A stretch of DNA of 64,000 nucleotides. Origin: Trochalopteron elliotii (Eukaryota; Chordata; Aves; Passeriformes; Leiothrichidae). The notes beneath the pieces were generated by a model. That model saw only the letters and a list, made by a program, of their open reading frames with translations, was not told the DNA's origin and ran no database searches. The DNA lies in the NCBI GenBank assembly GCA_024734555.1, contig JANPWX010000651.1:1704347-1768346 (forward strand), written 5' to 3'. Below, one piece after another: positions 1 to 11,565 of the stretch. Position 1 is the stretch's first letter. The number at the start of each line of letters is the position of its first letter. Both the position numbers and the translations under genes were made by a program.

Positions 1-1633
1 GACAAACATTCCTGGCATGCCCAGGACAGAGTGCCATGGGTCACCCTGTTTTCCTACAAAACAACCACTTTCCCACCCAGGAAATTGTGGTGAACTATCC
101 CAGGGGAAGAAACAGAGGCAGTTACCCTCTGTCCCTGCATTTCCTGACCCGTGCCCACCACAATCCAGCCAACACAGACAGACCAAATCCTGCTTAAAAA
201 TAACCTTTCTGCAGAGAGGATGGGGCTGGCTGTCTACCATTAACTCGTCCAGTGGTGCCATGGGACTGGCACTGAGCCCCCCCATCCACCACACCACCCA
301 CCACACTATCCTGCTGGGGATCAGGATGGCCAGGGATGGGGACAGGATGTCTCATCCCAGCTTGGTCACAGAGCCCACAGCTGCAGCTGGTCTGAGGGTG
401 CCTCACCATCCCTGCTGGGAACTGTTGAGGTCATACCAATGTGCAAACAGGATCAGCCAAGAGATCCAAACCTCAAACCAGGCACTGGTCCATTTCCCAT
501 GTGACCAAAGGTCTGCTGGGGGACACCCTGCTCACACTGGGGAGTGACACAATTTCCTGAGCAGCCAGTCTGTGGGAGAGCTGCACACATCCCAAGGGCA
601 CCACCACTGTGGGGTACATCCAGATGCTTTGGGGTTCACCTGGCAGGGAAGGGGCAGATCCCATGGCCTCAGTGAGGGGAATGGGCAGACAAGAACAGCT
701 GGGTTCCAGTGGTCTGGACACCACGTGTTGCATTCACAGAAGCAATGCCAGAGCTGGCTGGAAGCATGACCTCAGGAGCAGGCTTCTGGGATGCCTCAGA
801 TAGGCAGATTGCTCACTGGATTTCTTCACAGCACAAGCTAAGAGAAAACAGCTTTTTCCAACTTTCTCAGGTTTGTAAATTCCCCTGGAGGCAGCAGGAC
901 CCTTCCCACTGGGACCATGTACAGGCAATGGGAAACACAGATAAGTTCAACTGGAGCCCCCTTCCAGAACAGGGACAGTTTCCTTCCCATAACTCTCCCT
1001 TCAAGATCCAAATCAGCATTTACTGTAGAGCCAGCAGTGGCTTGCCAAACCTCCATACCCAAGCCAAGTGGCCAGCAATGCCACCACAGGCTGGGGACAG
1101 CAGGACATCCTGCAAACACCCTGCCAATGGCAGGTTTCCCCAGTGGGTGGCACGGATGCTGCACAGGATGAACCCCCACGAAAGCACATGCTCCTCAGCA
1201 AAGCAGCTGAGATGAAGAAGGCGTGAGGTGCAGCAAAAACTGTTTGTTTTACAGATTTCAACCTTCCCCTCTCCAAAAACAAGTTGTTCTGCAATGACAG
1301 TTCAAGCTTGCTCCCTTCACAAACATCAAAGGAAAATGCTTTAGCGTCTCTGCCTTTGTTTTTCCTTTCATTCACCCTAAAGTGCTCCGGGCTTCAGACG
1401 ACTTCCCAAGCTGCCTCTCCGCAGCCACACAGCCTCTCCCAACCAGCACACAGTTCTATCAGCATTTCCCTTTCCTCCCTCACTGCTCCTCAGGCAGTTC
1501 CAGCACCCCAGGAGAGGCAGTGGGACTGGCTTCTGAAGGAGTTTGCTCTCTCTAAATCCTTCCCCAGAGAGCAGGGGACTGTGACAGGACCTGTGACAGA
1601 ACAGGCAAGGGGAGCAATCTCACACTGTCTTAC
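1..1633 (-). other. PLXNA1: PLXNA1 intron after coding exon 8 (partial)
   Basis: This is GC-rich, CpG-poor intronic sequence bounded by the donor at 1633-1632. I see no exon, repeat family or RNA gene in it. The open frames here are short, overlap on both strands and match no known family. Confidence 0.8.
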
Positions 1634-1748
1634 CTCAGAGAGCTTGACACGTCCCTCCAGGAAAGAGCAGTCAGCAGCATTGTGGGTGCAGATGTGGCGG
1701 TACTTGCACCAGTGGCAGGGGAAGGAGCCATTCACACAGGACAGGCAG
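1634..1748 (-). CDS. PLXNA1: Plexin A1 coding exon 8: second PSI domain
   Basis: The exon has 115 nt. It completes Ser659 and encodes residues 660-697, from [18 protein letters not shown] to EGRVKLSE. The cysteines at 660, 663, 670, 673, 679 and 686 form the second PSI knot, with a sequon NGS at about N665. The acceptor is CTCCCTCTGCAG (AG at 1750-1749) and the donor is TCTGAG|GTAAGA (GT at 1633-1632), phase 0. The next exon expected in the family (starting DCPQ or similar) is not found between 1 and 1633, so it lies outside the window. Confidence 0.97.
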
Positions 1749-2902
1749 CTGCAGAGGGAGAGAAGTGGGCTGTGTTAGGGCAGCATCAAGGCAGAGTCCA
1801 CAGGAACATTTCTTGGGATGCTTCAGCAGGACAGCATCCATAGGTGGCCCTGTACCTCTGGGTGGAAAGGATCCCTTATCCATGGGGCACGGGCCAGGCA
1901 CTGGGAGGGAGATGCCTGCACAACCTGAACCCCCAGGCTTTGCCCAGGTAGGGTGGGGGGATATGGTCTTTCAGGCACTACAGGATTTGTGCCCCAGCTG
2001 AAGAGGCCACGTTTCCTCCTCCTCCTGGCAGGCTGACCCTGACCACCCCCCTCCAGCAGGGGCTGAGCTCCAGACCTCAAGAGCTTTATTTGGGTTCAGT
2101 GAAAGGCAATTTTAGCAAGAGGCAGCAGAACAAGGGCTCTGCACCACAGGGGAACAGGGGAGAAAGGGCCAGATTAATGCATGCTCATTGAGAGGAAAAT
2201 TATAACTGGCGAAAGGTTGGGTCAGATTAACATTTCGGGACTGTAGCGCCTTTCAGCCGCTCACAATAGGTTGTGTGTGACCCCCTCCCTCAGCCCCCTC
2301 AGCCCCAGCCCTCCACAGCCGCGCGTGCGTCGTGTCTGTGGCTTCCACCCCTCCTCAGCCCCAGACGCTTCCGTCTCCCTCCCCAGCCTCCTCTCAGGGC
2401 TCTTTGTGCCAGGGATCACTCCTGCTCCCCTCTCCCCCATCCTTTCTGGGGGCGTGCTCAGGACCCAGGGATGCCAGGAGCCCCATGCTCTGTTTTCCAT
2501 TCTTCTTAGCAATGAATCCAGCCCCAGCGAGCTGATGACACTCCCCACAGCAGGAGGGGACACACAGAGTCCCACAAGCATTCATAGGAGTGGCACCTCG
2601 ACAGCCTGGTTAGCTTCCCTCACTAAACCCGTCCCAGGCATCCCTGTTTGCAGGCACAGGGCATCCCCCAGCTGGAGGGAGGCTTTTGGAGGTTTCACTC
2701 CTGTGAGGAGGGAAGAGGCTGAGCCCTCCCTGCCATGCTGTCTGGGGGGGCATAGCAGACAGGTCCCACATTTAGTACACGAGCCTTCACGGGGCGGGTC
2801 TGCACCAGATATGTCTGTGCAGACCAAGCTGTTCTCCCGAGGAGGAGATGGGAGAGCTGCTGAGGCATAAGCTAAAAGGCAGTAAAAATAATCAGCCTGG
2901 CT

Positions 2903-2935
2903 TAAAAAAAAAAAAAAAGAAAAAAAAAGAAAAAA
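2903..2935. repeat. A-rich simple tract
   Basis: An adenine run is broken only by single guanines. It could be the tail of a decayed retroposed sequence, but no body upstream is recognisable, so it is listed only as a low-complexity tract. Confidence 0.85.
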
Positions 2936-3404
2936 GGAACAGCACTACTTTTCCCCCTAGAAGGCTCATACCTGCTCCTCACTGATCTAAGCATCAAAAG
3001 GATCAGGCCCTAAGCAATTATATTGAAACAAAGGCTCTCTCCCTGAACACAGCTCTGGCAGGAGGCAGGCAGCCCTGCCCAGCCCAATCCTCCTCCTAAT
3101 CACAGCTACCTCTCTGCCTCTGCCCCTGGGAAATGACAGGAAAACACAGCATCACCCTGTGAGGCAGCAGAAAGACAATCTTCCTGGAGAAGATATCCTT
3201 GGTGGTAGAGCCTGGCACGCCAAATCCCACACCCTCCAGCAGAATAGTCACTTTGGAGGTGTGGGGACCTGAGGGAGTCACAGGGCAAGGGCAGCCCAGG
3301 GTGCAAAGACACACCCAAGGCTTTGCAGGACCGGGTCTCCCGGCACGCCCTGGGGTTTCACACACCATTACATATACAGCAAGAGCTTCCCAAATCCATG
3401 CGCA

Positions 3405-3590
3405 CTCACTAAGGAAATATTTAATTAAGCTGCTTGCAAAGGGGGCTGGAAGTCATTTCCATGTTTCGCTCACATTTTCACTTCCAAATGAACAGCCCTT
3501 TTAGCTTTACCCACAAATATGCTAATTGAGATGCTCCTTATGCAAATATATGCAATTTTATTTCAGCTGCAGAGATTCGACTTAAAAGCA
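3405..3590. promoter_or_regulatory. AT-rich block with octamer motif, candidate conserved non-coding element
   Basis: The block stands out from the GC-rich intron. It holds TTAATTAA at 3421-3428, a perfect POU octamer ATGCAAAT at 3540-3547, and further TAAT cores. Such clusters are typical of homeodomain/POU-bound enhancers in developmental genes. Conservation itself cannot be judged from one sequence. Confidence 0.35.
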
Positions 3591-6500
3591 GAGCCACAGC
3601 CTCCTATCTCTGGTTGCTTTGATGGAGGGAGGTGCAGAGGGTGGGGGGAATAGGGAACACAAACAAAGGCAAAAAACAGTTTGTGCCCTCCTGCTAAGGG
3701 CTCAGGCAGGACCAGTGGACAGATAAATCCAGGATATGAAGGGGCGGGACAGGGAACATGCAGATTAATCCTCATGAGAGTAGTGCAGCCCCAGAGAGGT
3801 CACATAAGAGAGAAGCACAAGCAGCCACAAGCCACATACTGGGGCCCAACTACCAAGCTGCAGCACAACCTCCCATGAATTGCCTCCACTATCCTCCAAA
3901 GAAGAGATTTTCCAGGTCCTTCAGGGTCTGCAAAAAGACTCCCCAGTCTCCTTTCTACCACCTCACAAGGCATCTCAAAGCAGCTGGATGAAATTCCTGA
4001 TGCAGCCCTGCCCAAGGCACCCCAGCCCCAACAGCTGCAGCTCCACTTTGCAGTTCTTCAGGGTCAAAGCCAAGTCATGGCTATTTCAAGATCCTCCTCA
4101 CCTGAGGGTCTCCTTTGCCATCTAATTACTGCAGGTCCCAGCTGGTCTCCCAGTCTCCACTTGCCAAAGGATCCCAGGTTATCCTCCCCGTACACACTGA
4201 GGTGTATGGTTCCTCCTTTCTACTTTAGCCCTCTCAGTTGCTTCTAACTTAACTGGGCCATTCCTACAGCCCCATCCTCGATGATGGTTTCCACATTCTC
4301 CCTTCTGCCAAGGCTCTCCTTCTGCCATAAGGACATCAAATGCCACTGTGAGAGCACTCACCACACACACCTTGCTCTGCAGCATTTCTGCTACGTTTAG
4401 AGCCCATCCAGGTCAAAGTGGTGAGTCAGCACTCAGGTGCCAGTAACATAGTGAAGCACTCTTTACAGCTTGCCTCAGTCCTACTGGCCTCAGCATGGCT
4501 GTTTGACCACCACAGCACCCTGCAAGGCTGCCCAAAGCCCAGGACAGGAGATGAGGCAGGGATCCCTGGCTGCTGGTCAGGCTGGGCAGTGTGGCTGGGG
4601 CTGTGTCCCAGTGTGTCCATATCCCGGTGTGTCCGTGTGCCACTGCTGTCTGTTCCTGGCACAGGAGCAGGCTGCTCAGCAGCATGATGCCATCTGTGCC
4701 GTCTCTCTCCTTCCCACGGTCAGGCACTCTTCCCTCATCACTTCTTGCCTAAGAGGCTTTCATCACTCCTGGTAATTAGAGGGAGGCTCTCCTTCATGTG
4801 TTGAAGTGTTCCGCCTCCCCAAAGCGTGCCAGGAGAGCAAGAAAAGCCCAGCGAGGCAGAAAACCGATGGTGGGGGTGCAGCACTGATATGGACCCACAG
4901 CTTGTTCCCCATCTGCCTCCTCCCCAGCCCTGCCAGGTGCTGGTGGAGATGAAGCCCCAACAAGACAGGGAGAGGGGTTCAGACCCACTGGTAGTGCCCT
5001 CCTTGCCTCCTGATGACCTCGTGAGAGAGGCAGGGCACCAGCCTCAGAGCAGCATTTCAGGGTCACTCTGTGCCAAGTGCCCCATCCCAAAACATGTCCA
5101 GGCTCACTGCTGGCCTGAAACCTTCCCCAGGCAGGGCAGGAATCCTTGCAGGAAACAAAGCAGCTCTGCTCAACTTTGAGTGCCCCAGGATCAAAGTGAG
5201 AGCCTCCCAACAGCCCCCACTGCTTGCCTACATCTCACCCCACAGTTGGGCCAAAAACTGCCAGCACTGCTCCCCTCTACTTCCATAAATGACCCCAAAC
5301 TTGGTAATGCCATGCTAGGAAACACCTGACAGGGCTGCAGAGAAGCACAGGTGCAGACAGGGCAAAAGGACAGCAAAGACACCTCTCCAGGGTGGGTACA
5401 GAGCCAAAAGCATCACTGCACGATGAGCCCAGACCCAGGGGTAGCTTCAGGGACTGACTCCTCCCTGCATGTGCAGTCACCTCCAGTGACCATGGAGAGG
5501 TTCCAGCTGTCACCACACATGACCCAAAGCAAAGCTGTAGCTGATGGGAAGGGTGGAGAGCCAGCAGTGCTGGATTCAGACTCCTCAGTCGCTCTCCTTC
5601 CTGCATTGCCAGCCCCAGGCACGCCACGTGCCCAAAGGAGCCCAAAGCTCTTCATCACACTGAACAGCAGGGGCAGAAAACAAAAACAGCATCCACAGGA
5701 GTGAGATAAGCCTGAGCAGCAAACACGAGCAGGACAAGGAGGTGTGAGCACTGCACATACTCACAGACACAGAGGCTATTTCTATGGCTCAGCACGTCCG
5801 TGAAGGAAGGAAGGACATGGAGTGAAGGGCAGGGAGGAGGAACAGGGGGAAGTTGAATGGCACCAAGAGCAGAGCAGGGGAGGTCCATTAAGAAGGGAAA
5901 TTATAAACACAGTGTTGATGAAAACAGCATCTGTGCAGGCACAGCACAGCCGCCTGCGAGCCCCCCGACTGTTCCTCAGATCTCCTCTTGGCAGGAGGAT
6001 ACATCCTTAGTGAATACTCAGCTCCAGCACAGCCTGCATCTGGAGCAGCAGCTGTCAGGGCTGAGGGGCTGAACTGCAGTGCTTTGGGCTTATATCCATT
6101 CCTGCTCTAGGGAGAAGGGGAATTCCTGAAGAGCAGTGGAACCAGACAGTCAGTGTCCCCCCAGCCCCTACACAGACCTACAGGCAGCTTCCTCACTGGT
6201 GCCCAGGAAAGGTGTAGGGTGGGAGTCACCTTTCACCTCCCTCCATCCCTGCCCATCTCAATCCATTCCTGCCTTTCCTTTCACACCAACCCAATTCTTT
6301 TCCACTCTTGTCAGGTTTTGTCAAGGTACTTACTCACAGGGTGGTTCAGAGCATCCACCATCACTGGAGGATGCCAAATCATGCCCTGTGTTTTAAGATA
6401 ATTCTCTTGAAAGACACTCAGCTGCCTCCCCTTAGTAAAGCATAAGACCAGGCTATACTAGCCCTCCTCATTTACAGCACACATGATGTAAACCAGGTTA

Positions 6501-7529
6501 TCCTGAGTTGTCTCTGGAGCCATCCTACAGGATTTTCCACCTGTCCCAGCCCAGGAACACACAGGGATCTGTTACCACCACACAGTTTAGCCATGAAAAC
6601 TCAGATACACTCACTCAACTGCTTGCAGCCATCTGTCTATGCCTTTGAAAAGAAAACATCTGTAAGCATCTGGAAACAAGCAGCAGTGGGTCAACAGAGA
6701 AGCACACCATGTGCAGGCAGAAAGAAAGGCTGCGGAGAGGAGCCCAGTGGCTCAAGGGTGCCATTGTGCCATGGGTGCCAACAGGTGCCTTGGCCACCAA
6801 AACAGCTCAGCCCTGCCTTACCGGCACAACCCTGCTGCTCCCAGCACTTGGGACATGCATTAAAATCCCATTTACTTAATGGAGGCTTACAGGGAAAGCT
6901 TGACCTTGGGATAGAGACACAGCAGAGTCACATCTCTCCAGCCTGGAGGAGTTCGAGCCATTTGGCATGTCTGCCCTTGCTCTAGCTTTAGAGAAATTCA
7001 CCCTGCAGCTGACGGGAGATGGGTGTCACAGCTGTCATTACATTGAGGCATAACCACAAGGCTGGTAGCATCATGACCACCTCCTGGACTGGAGACAGGT
7101 TTCCAGGATTCCCTCTTGGAATCAGACTTGCTGATATGATTGTCCCCCTTTCCCTGTGTAACCACCTGGATTTTTGCTTCCATGTTGCAGTGGCAGGACG
7201 CTCTTGCTGGTGATCTGCTGAGCACGCTGGTAGTTGAAACACCAGCAGCTCTGCAACAACTGCCCACAGAACTGAAGGAAGCACCAAAGGCTCTCATCTT
7301 CTTCCCCATCCCACTCCACTTGCCAGCTCCATTCCCACAGCCACACACTCCAAAAAGATAAACCACAACAGGATTTATGAAACAGTTTCCAGAGGAAAAA
7401 TCCAGCAAGAAACATGGTAACAGTGGGAAGAAATAAATACATCTTACTATTCCCTGGAATTGCTCACTAGCTTTCTATGAGGATCCCCTACGTCCCTACC
7501 TCGCCGGCAAGCTCTGCCAGAGGCAGGCA

Positions 7530-7700
7530 GGGAGCCTGGTGTTACATCTTTATCTTAAAAGGGGACTCATTTCCCCACAAATGCTTTGAAGAAGACGTTT
7601 AACTCTGACAAAGACGACCTCAACATCTGCCCATGCACGCGCTGGGCTCGGGCTGATTCATTACACGATCAAAGGTGCCGAGAGGCCTTTTAAACGCCTG
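7530..7700. promoter_or_regulatory. Candidate conserved non-coding element
   Basis: Unlike the surrounding drifted intron, this stretch keeps several CpGs and unrepetitive mixed composition, with TTTATCTTAAAAG and ATCAAAGG (TCF/LEF-like) motifs. It looks constrained, but there is no direct proof. Confidence 0.28.
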
Positions 7701-8639
7701 CACTTGATCGGTGTCCCATTGGAAACCCCCAAGGGAATCCACCCAGTCGCTGCCATGGGGGTTTTCATCTCATTCTCCACTGCAGGAACCAGAGCCTGTC
7801 CCCAGGAGCTGCAGACAAGCCTGTGGGCAACCCTGCTCCTCTGCTGTGGGCTGGCAGCGACCCTCAGCCAGCCACATCCCCCTTTGCAAGGGCCTCATTT
7901 CTCTGCATCAAACTCTTTCCACTCCCCTGTTCAATGCATATCCCACAGCTCAGCCAGAAGCATCCCCTAATGCCCAAGTCTTCAGGAGCAGGATGCCCAA
8001 AAGACATGCCCGAGCCCCTCAGGAGCCCTGAGTACCTAAAGCTGGGACCTCCAGAAGCTTCCCAGGTGACTCCTGGAAAGGAATGAAGCCCCAGAGAGAA
8101 TGCAAATTTCAGACCAGGGCTCCCAGGGACCCTGCACGAAGTACCCCAGGAGCCACTGATGCTGGTCTGTGATGGGGACAGTTCCATCACACAGGCATAA
8201 AGCCCTGCATTAACAGATGGGACAGCTTTGGAGCTCTACCTGGAAGGCACCCCCTCTGCTCAGAACATCACAGCCAAACATACAGGCAGCACAACCCCCT
8301 CTTCTATAGAAGTGATCAGATGCATCTTCCCTTCTGCAGCCCCTCCTTTGACCAGGCAGGTTCCAGCAGCCCTTGAAAATGCATAGGAAGAAGACCTGCC
8401 AAAGTGGTGGGATATAAGAGAGGCAGGATGCTCATGCAGCAGCAGGACCAGCCCCACAGCCTGCAATTTGCTGATGCCTTTCCAGATGTCTGCTGAAAAT
8501 AAAAAGGGTCAGACTCTCCCTGGTGCACATGGTGGAGCTACATTGGCTTCCCTTGGAGCTACCCCAGCTGACATCAGCAAAGAGCTGCCTCACTAGCCTC
8601 CCATCTCTCCACAAACATCTGAAAAATCTCACTCAAACC

Positions 8640-9030
8640 CTTTGAACTCAGCTGAGAAATGATACAACATGTAGAACTCTGCCTTCCAACCTAAGCAAAG
8701 CCATCCAAATACAAAAAGAAAACATAATACACAGTGATCAGAGACCTCCACAGGAAAAACATTAGCCTTGTGGAAAAGTATATTGTTCCTAATACAGAAT
8801 TTATCAGGCTGATGTATAGATTTTCCTCCACAAAATATGAAACCTGGATCTGAAAGGCTATTAACTCCAGAGAGATCCATTAAAGATGCCTGTCTGCAAA
8901 TGGTATTTAAAAGTATTGCATCATCCCAGGAGGTATTGTCATGCTCTTTGGCTACGATTCGACTGCAGGTCACATAGTTAAAACTACCTCCAAACCCTAA
9001 AACTCTTGACATAAAAAAAATAGTAATGTT
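8640..9030 (-). mobile_element. Fossil Tx1-like LINE, ORF2 endonuclease fragment
   Basis: Minus-strand translation gives an open stretch of about 130 codons resembling the C-terminal half of the apurinic/apyrimidinic endonuclease of L1/Tx1-type LINE ORF2 proteins. In order it shows VLGFGGSFN (usual GGDFN, with the catalytic-site Asp replaced by Ser), NTSWDDAILLNTICRQASLM, PGFIFCGGKS (the FTF strand), PDKFCIRNNIL (usual R-I/L-D-R/K-F-Y-I) and FPVEVSDHCVL (the SDH motif). The lost Asp and missing flanking parts mark it as dead as an element. CR1 endonucleases have a different spacing, so Tx1 is preferred; an L1- or L2-like origin is possible. Confidence 0.62.
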
Positions 9031-9064
9031 CACCAGCTTAGAACACGGACTTTTCTATCAGCTT

Positions 9065-9170
9065 CAACTGGAGCCCATAAATATTAATGCATCCATAATT
9101 AGCCTTTTTAAATAATGCATCCAAAATTAAACATCAACGCAGTAATAAATCAGTCAGGCTCTTTGTTGTA
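9065..9170. promoter_or_regulatory. AT-rich block with repeated TAAT cores
   Basis: A dense run of homeodomain-type cores (AATATTAATGCAT, CATAATTAGC, AAATAATGCATCC, AAAATTAAACAT) lies next to the LINE fossil. TAATGCAT occurs twice, about 33 bp apart. Candidate regulatory DNA only. Confidence 0.33.
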
Positions 9171-10623
9171 GGTTTGTTTCGGGGGGGGGTAGGGTTTTTT
9201 TCCCCTCCTGTATCAGGCACATAAAATGCCAATTCCCTCACCACCTCTTCCCACTGGACCACTGATTGGACCAAATCTGATGCCATTTGTACTTAAAAGT
9301 CATCTTTCTTTCATTTAGAAAAATAAAAGTCATATCTGGTTTTTGATTTGCAAAACACTGACATGCAGCCAGCCCAAGCTAAAGCTGAGCTAATGTTATT
9401 GAAACCACAGGACGTGAAGGGAGACAAAGCTCATCTCAGAGTCAAGGTGAGGGAGAAAGTCAGGTTTGCAAAGTCTCTCCTCCCTCACTGGCACAGTGCT
9501 CCCAGGAGGAGCCCTGTTCCCTGTGCAAAGAGCAGGATGGAAGGAATCCCTGTAACGCAGAAACTTTGCAGGGGCTGTCCTCTGACACATCCCTCCTGGA
9601 GCTCACTGCGGGTGGGTTCCCAGCCAAGGCACCTGCATCTCACCTGCTCTTCCCTGATCAAAGTGGAAACTCTGAACAGGCTTTGGAGGAGCGAACTCCA
9701 TCAGAGTCCCCAAACCAGGCTCAACACTTTGCAAAAAGACACCCAAAAGAAATCACTTGGCATTCGCTTGTCTAAAATTACTGATCAGACAGAGCACCAC
9801 CATCCACGGAAGTTTCTGGCAGAGTAATGAAATCTCTTGCATTCTTGAGCACCAAATTCTTTGCCCAAACACACCCCAGAATCAGCTCTGATGGTCCTAC
9901 AGAACACTCATCCCCCACTGCTCAAGAACACTGTCTGCAGCTCATCAGGAGTTGTGGTTTGAGATTTTAGACACCTTGCTTAGACAGCACATCAATAATC
10001 CACACCTCCTCTATTTTATCAAATGCATATCTCAAGCTGTCTAAAAACCCTTACAGGAGTAGATTTCTCAGCAGCCTGACAAGAAAGCAAATTCACAATT
10101 ACTTCCAGTTAGGAAATTCTTGGGTAAATGCCTCAGGACATGTGGCATGTTCCATCCCATGCTGCTGTAACTTTCCAGCTCCCTCTCCAGCAAGCCTGGG
10201 AAGCAGGTACTGTGGCAGGAAAGTACAGACTTCTCCTTTTGCATCGCCAAGTCATTCCTATTAACAGTTTCCAGGAATAACAAGACACTTGGCGTTTTCG
10301 GTCACATGGATTGATTTCTACATTCTGCAGTGCAGTAAACTTGCTTTTACTTCCAAAGTTTTGCCAAACCCAAAGCTCTGTTTTTACATGAGGTTCTGTC
10401 CTGACGCTACATGCTCCCACACACCCAAACCAACTGTGGGTGCTTTGGTCACCATCCCAGTTTACATGGGCAAAAGGAGGAGGTTTCTCACTGTAAACAC
10501 CACTGTACTCAACTGCCCCCTGCCCTTTCCTCTTGCAACATCAGCACCCACATAACTGAGAACTCTCTCTCCCAGTCCCACCAATCTGTTCCTGGAGCCC
10601 TCCCACAAAGTCCAGGCCACTTA

Positions 10624-11411
<788 letters not shown>

Positions 11412-11565
11412 CGCGGCCCCTGGTGATGGGGATGACATCCTTGGCAGAGGGAGAGCTGCAGTAGATCTTCCCATCCTCAATGCGGCTCTCTGACTCGGTG
11501 AAGTCTTCAAAGGAGCAGTTAACTCCTGCTGAGAGGTCTGGGACGTTCCAGGCCTGCAAGACCAG
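11412..11565 (-). CDS. PLXNA1: Plexin A1 coding exon 6: domain between PSI1 and PSI2
   Basis: The exon has 154 nt and encodes residues 575-625 plus one base of codon 626, from [14 protein letters not shown] to PITRGRG. It belongs to the IPT-like sandwich between the first and second PSI domains, with Cys591 within the sequon NCS (about N590). The acceptor is CTCCTCCCTAG (AG at 11567-11566) and the donor is GCCGCG|GTGAGC (GT at 11411-11410), phase 1. The residues [20 protein letters not shown] are almost unchanged across known plexin A1 proteins. Confidence 0.97.

Noticed and set aside
1..1633. Search for the next plexin exon (third module after PSI2)
   Set aside because: No frame with the expected plexin continuation and no suitable acceptor was found, so the exon must be outside the window.
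2903..2935. Poly(A) tail of a processed pseudogene
   Set aside because: No gene-like body or flanking target-site duplication is recognisable upstream on either strand.
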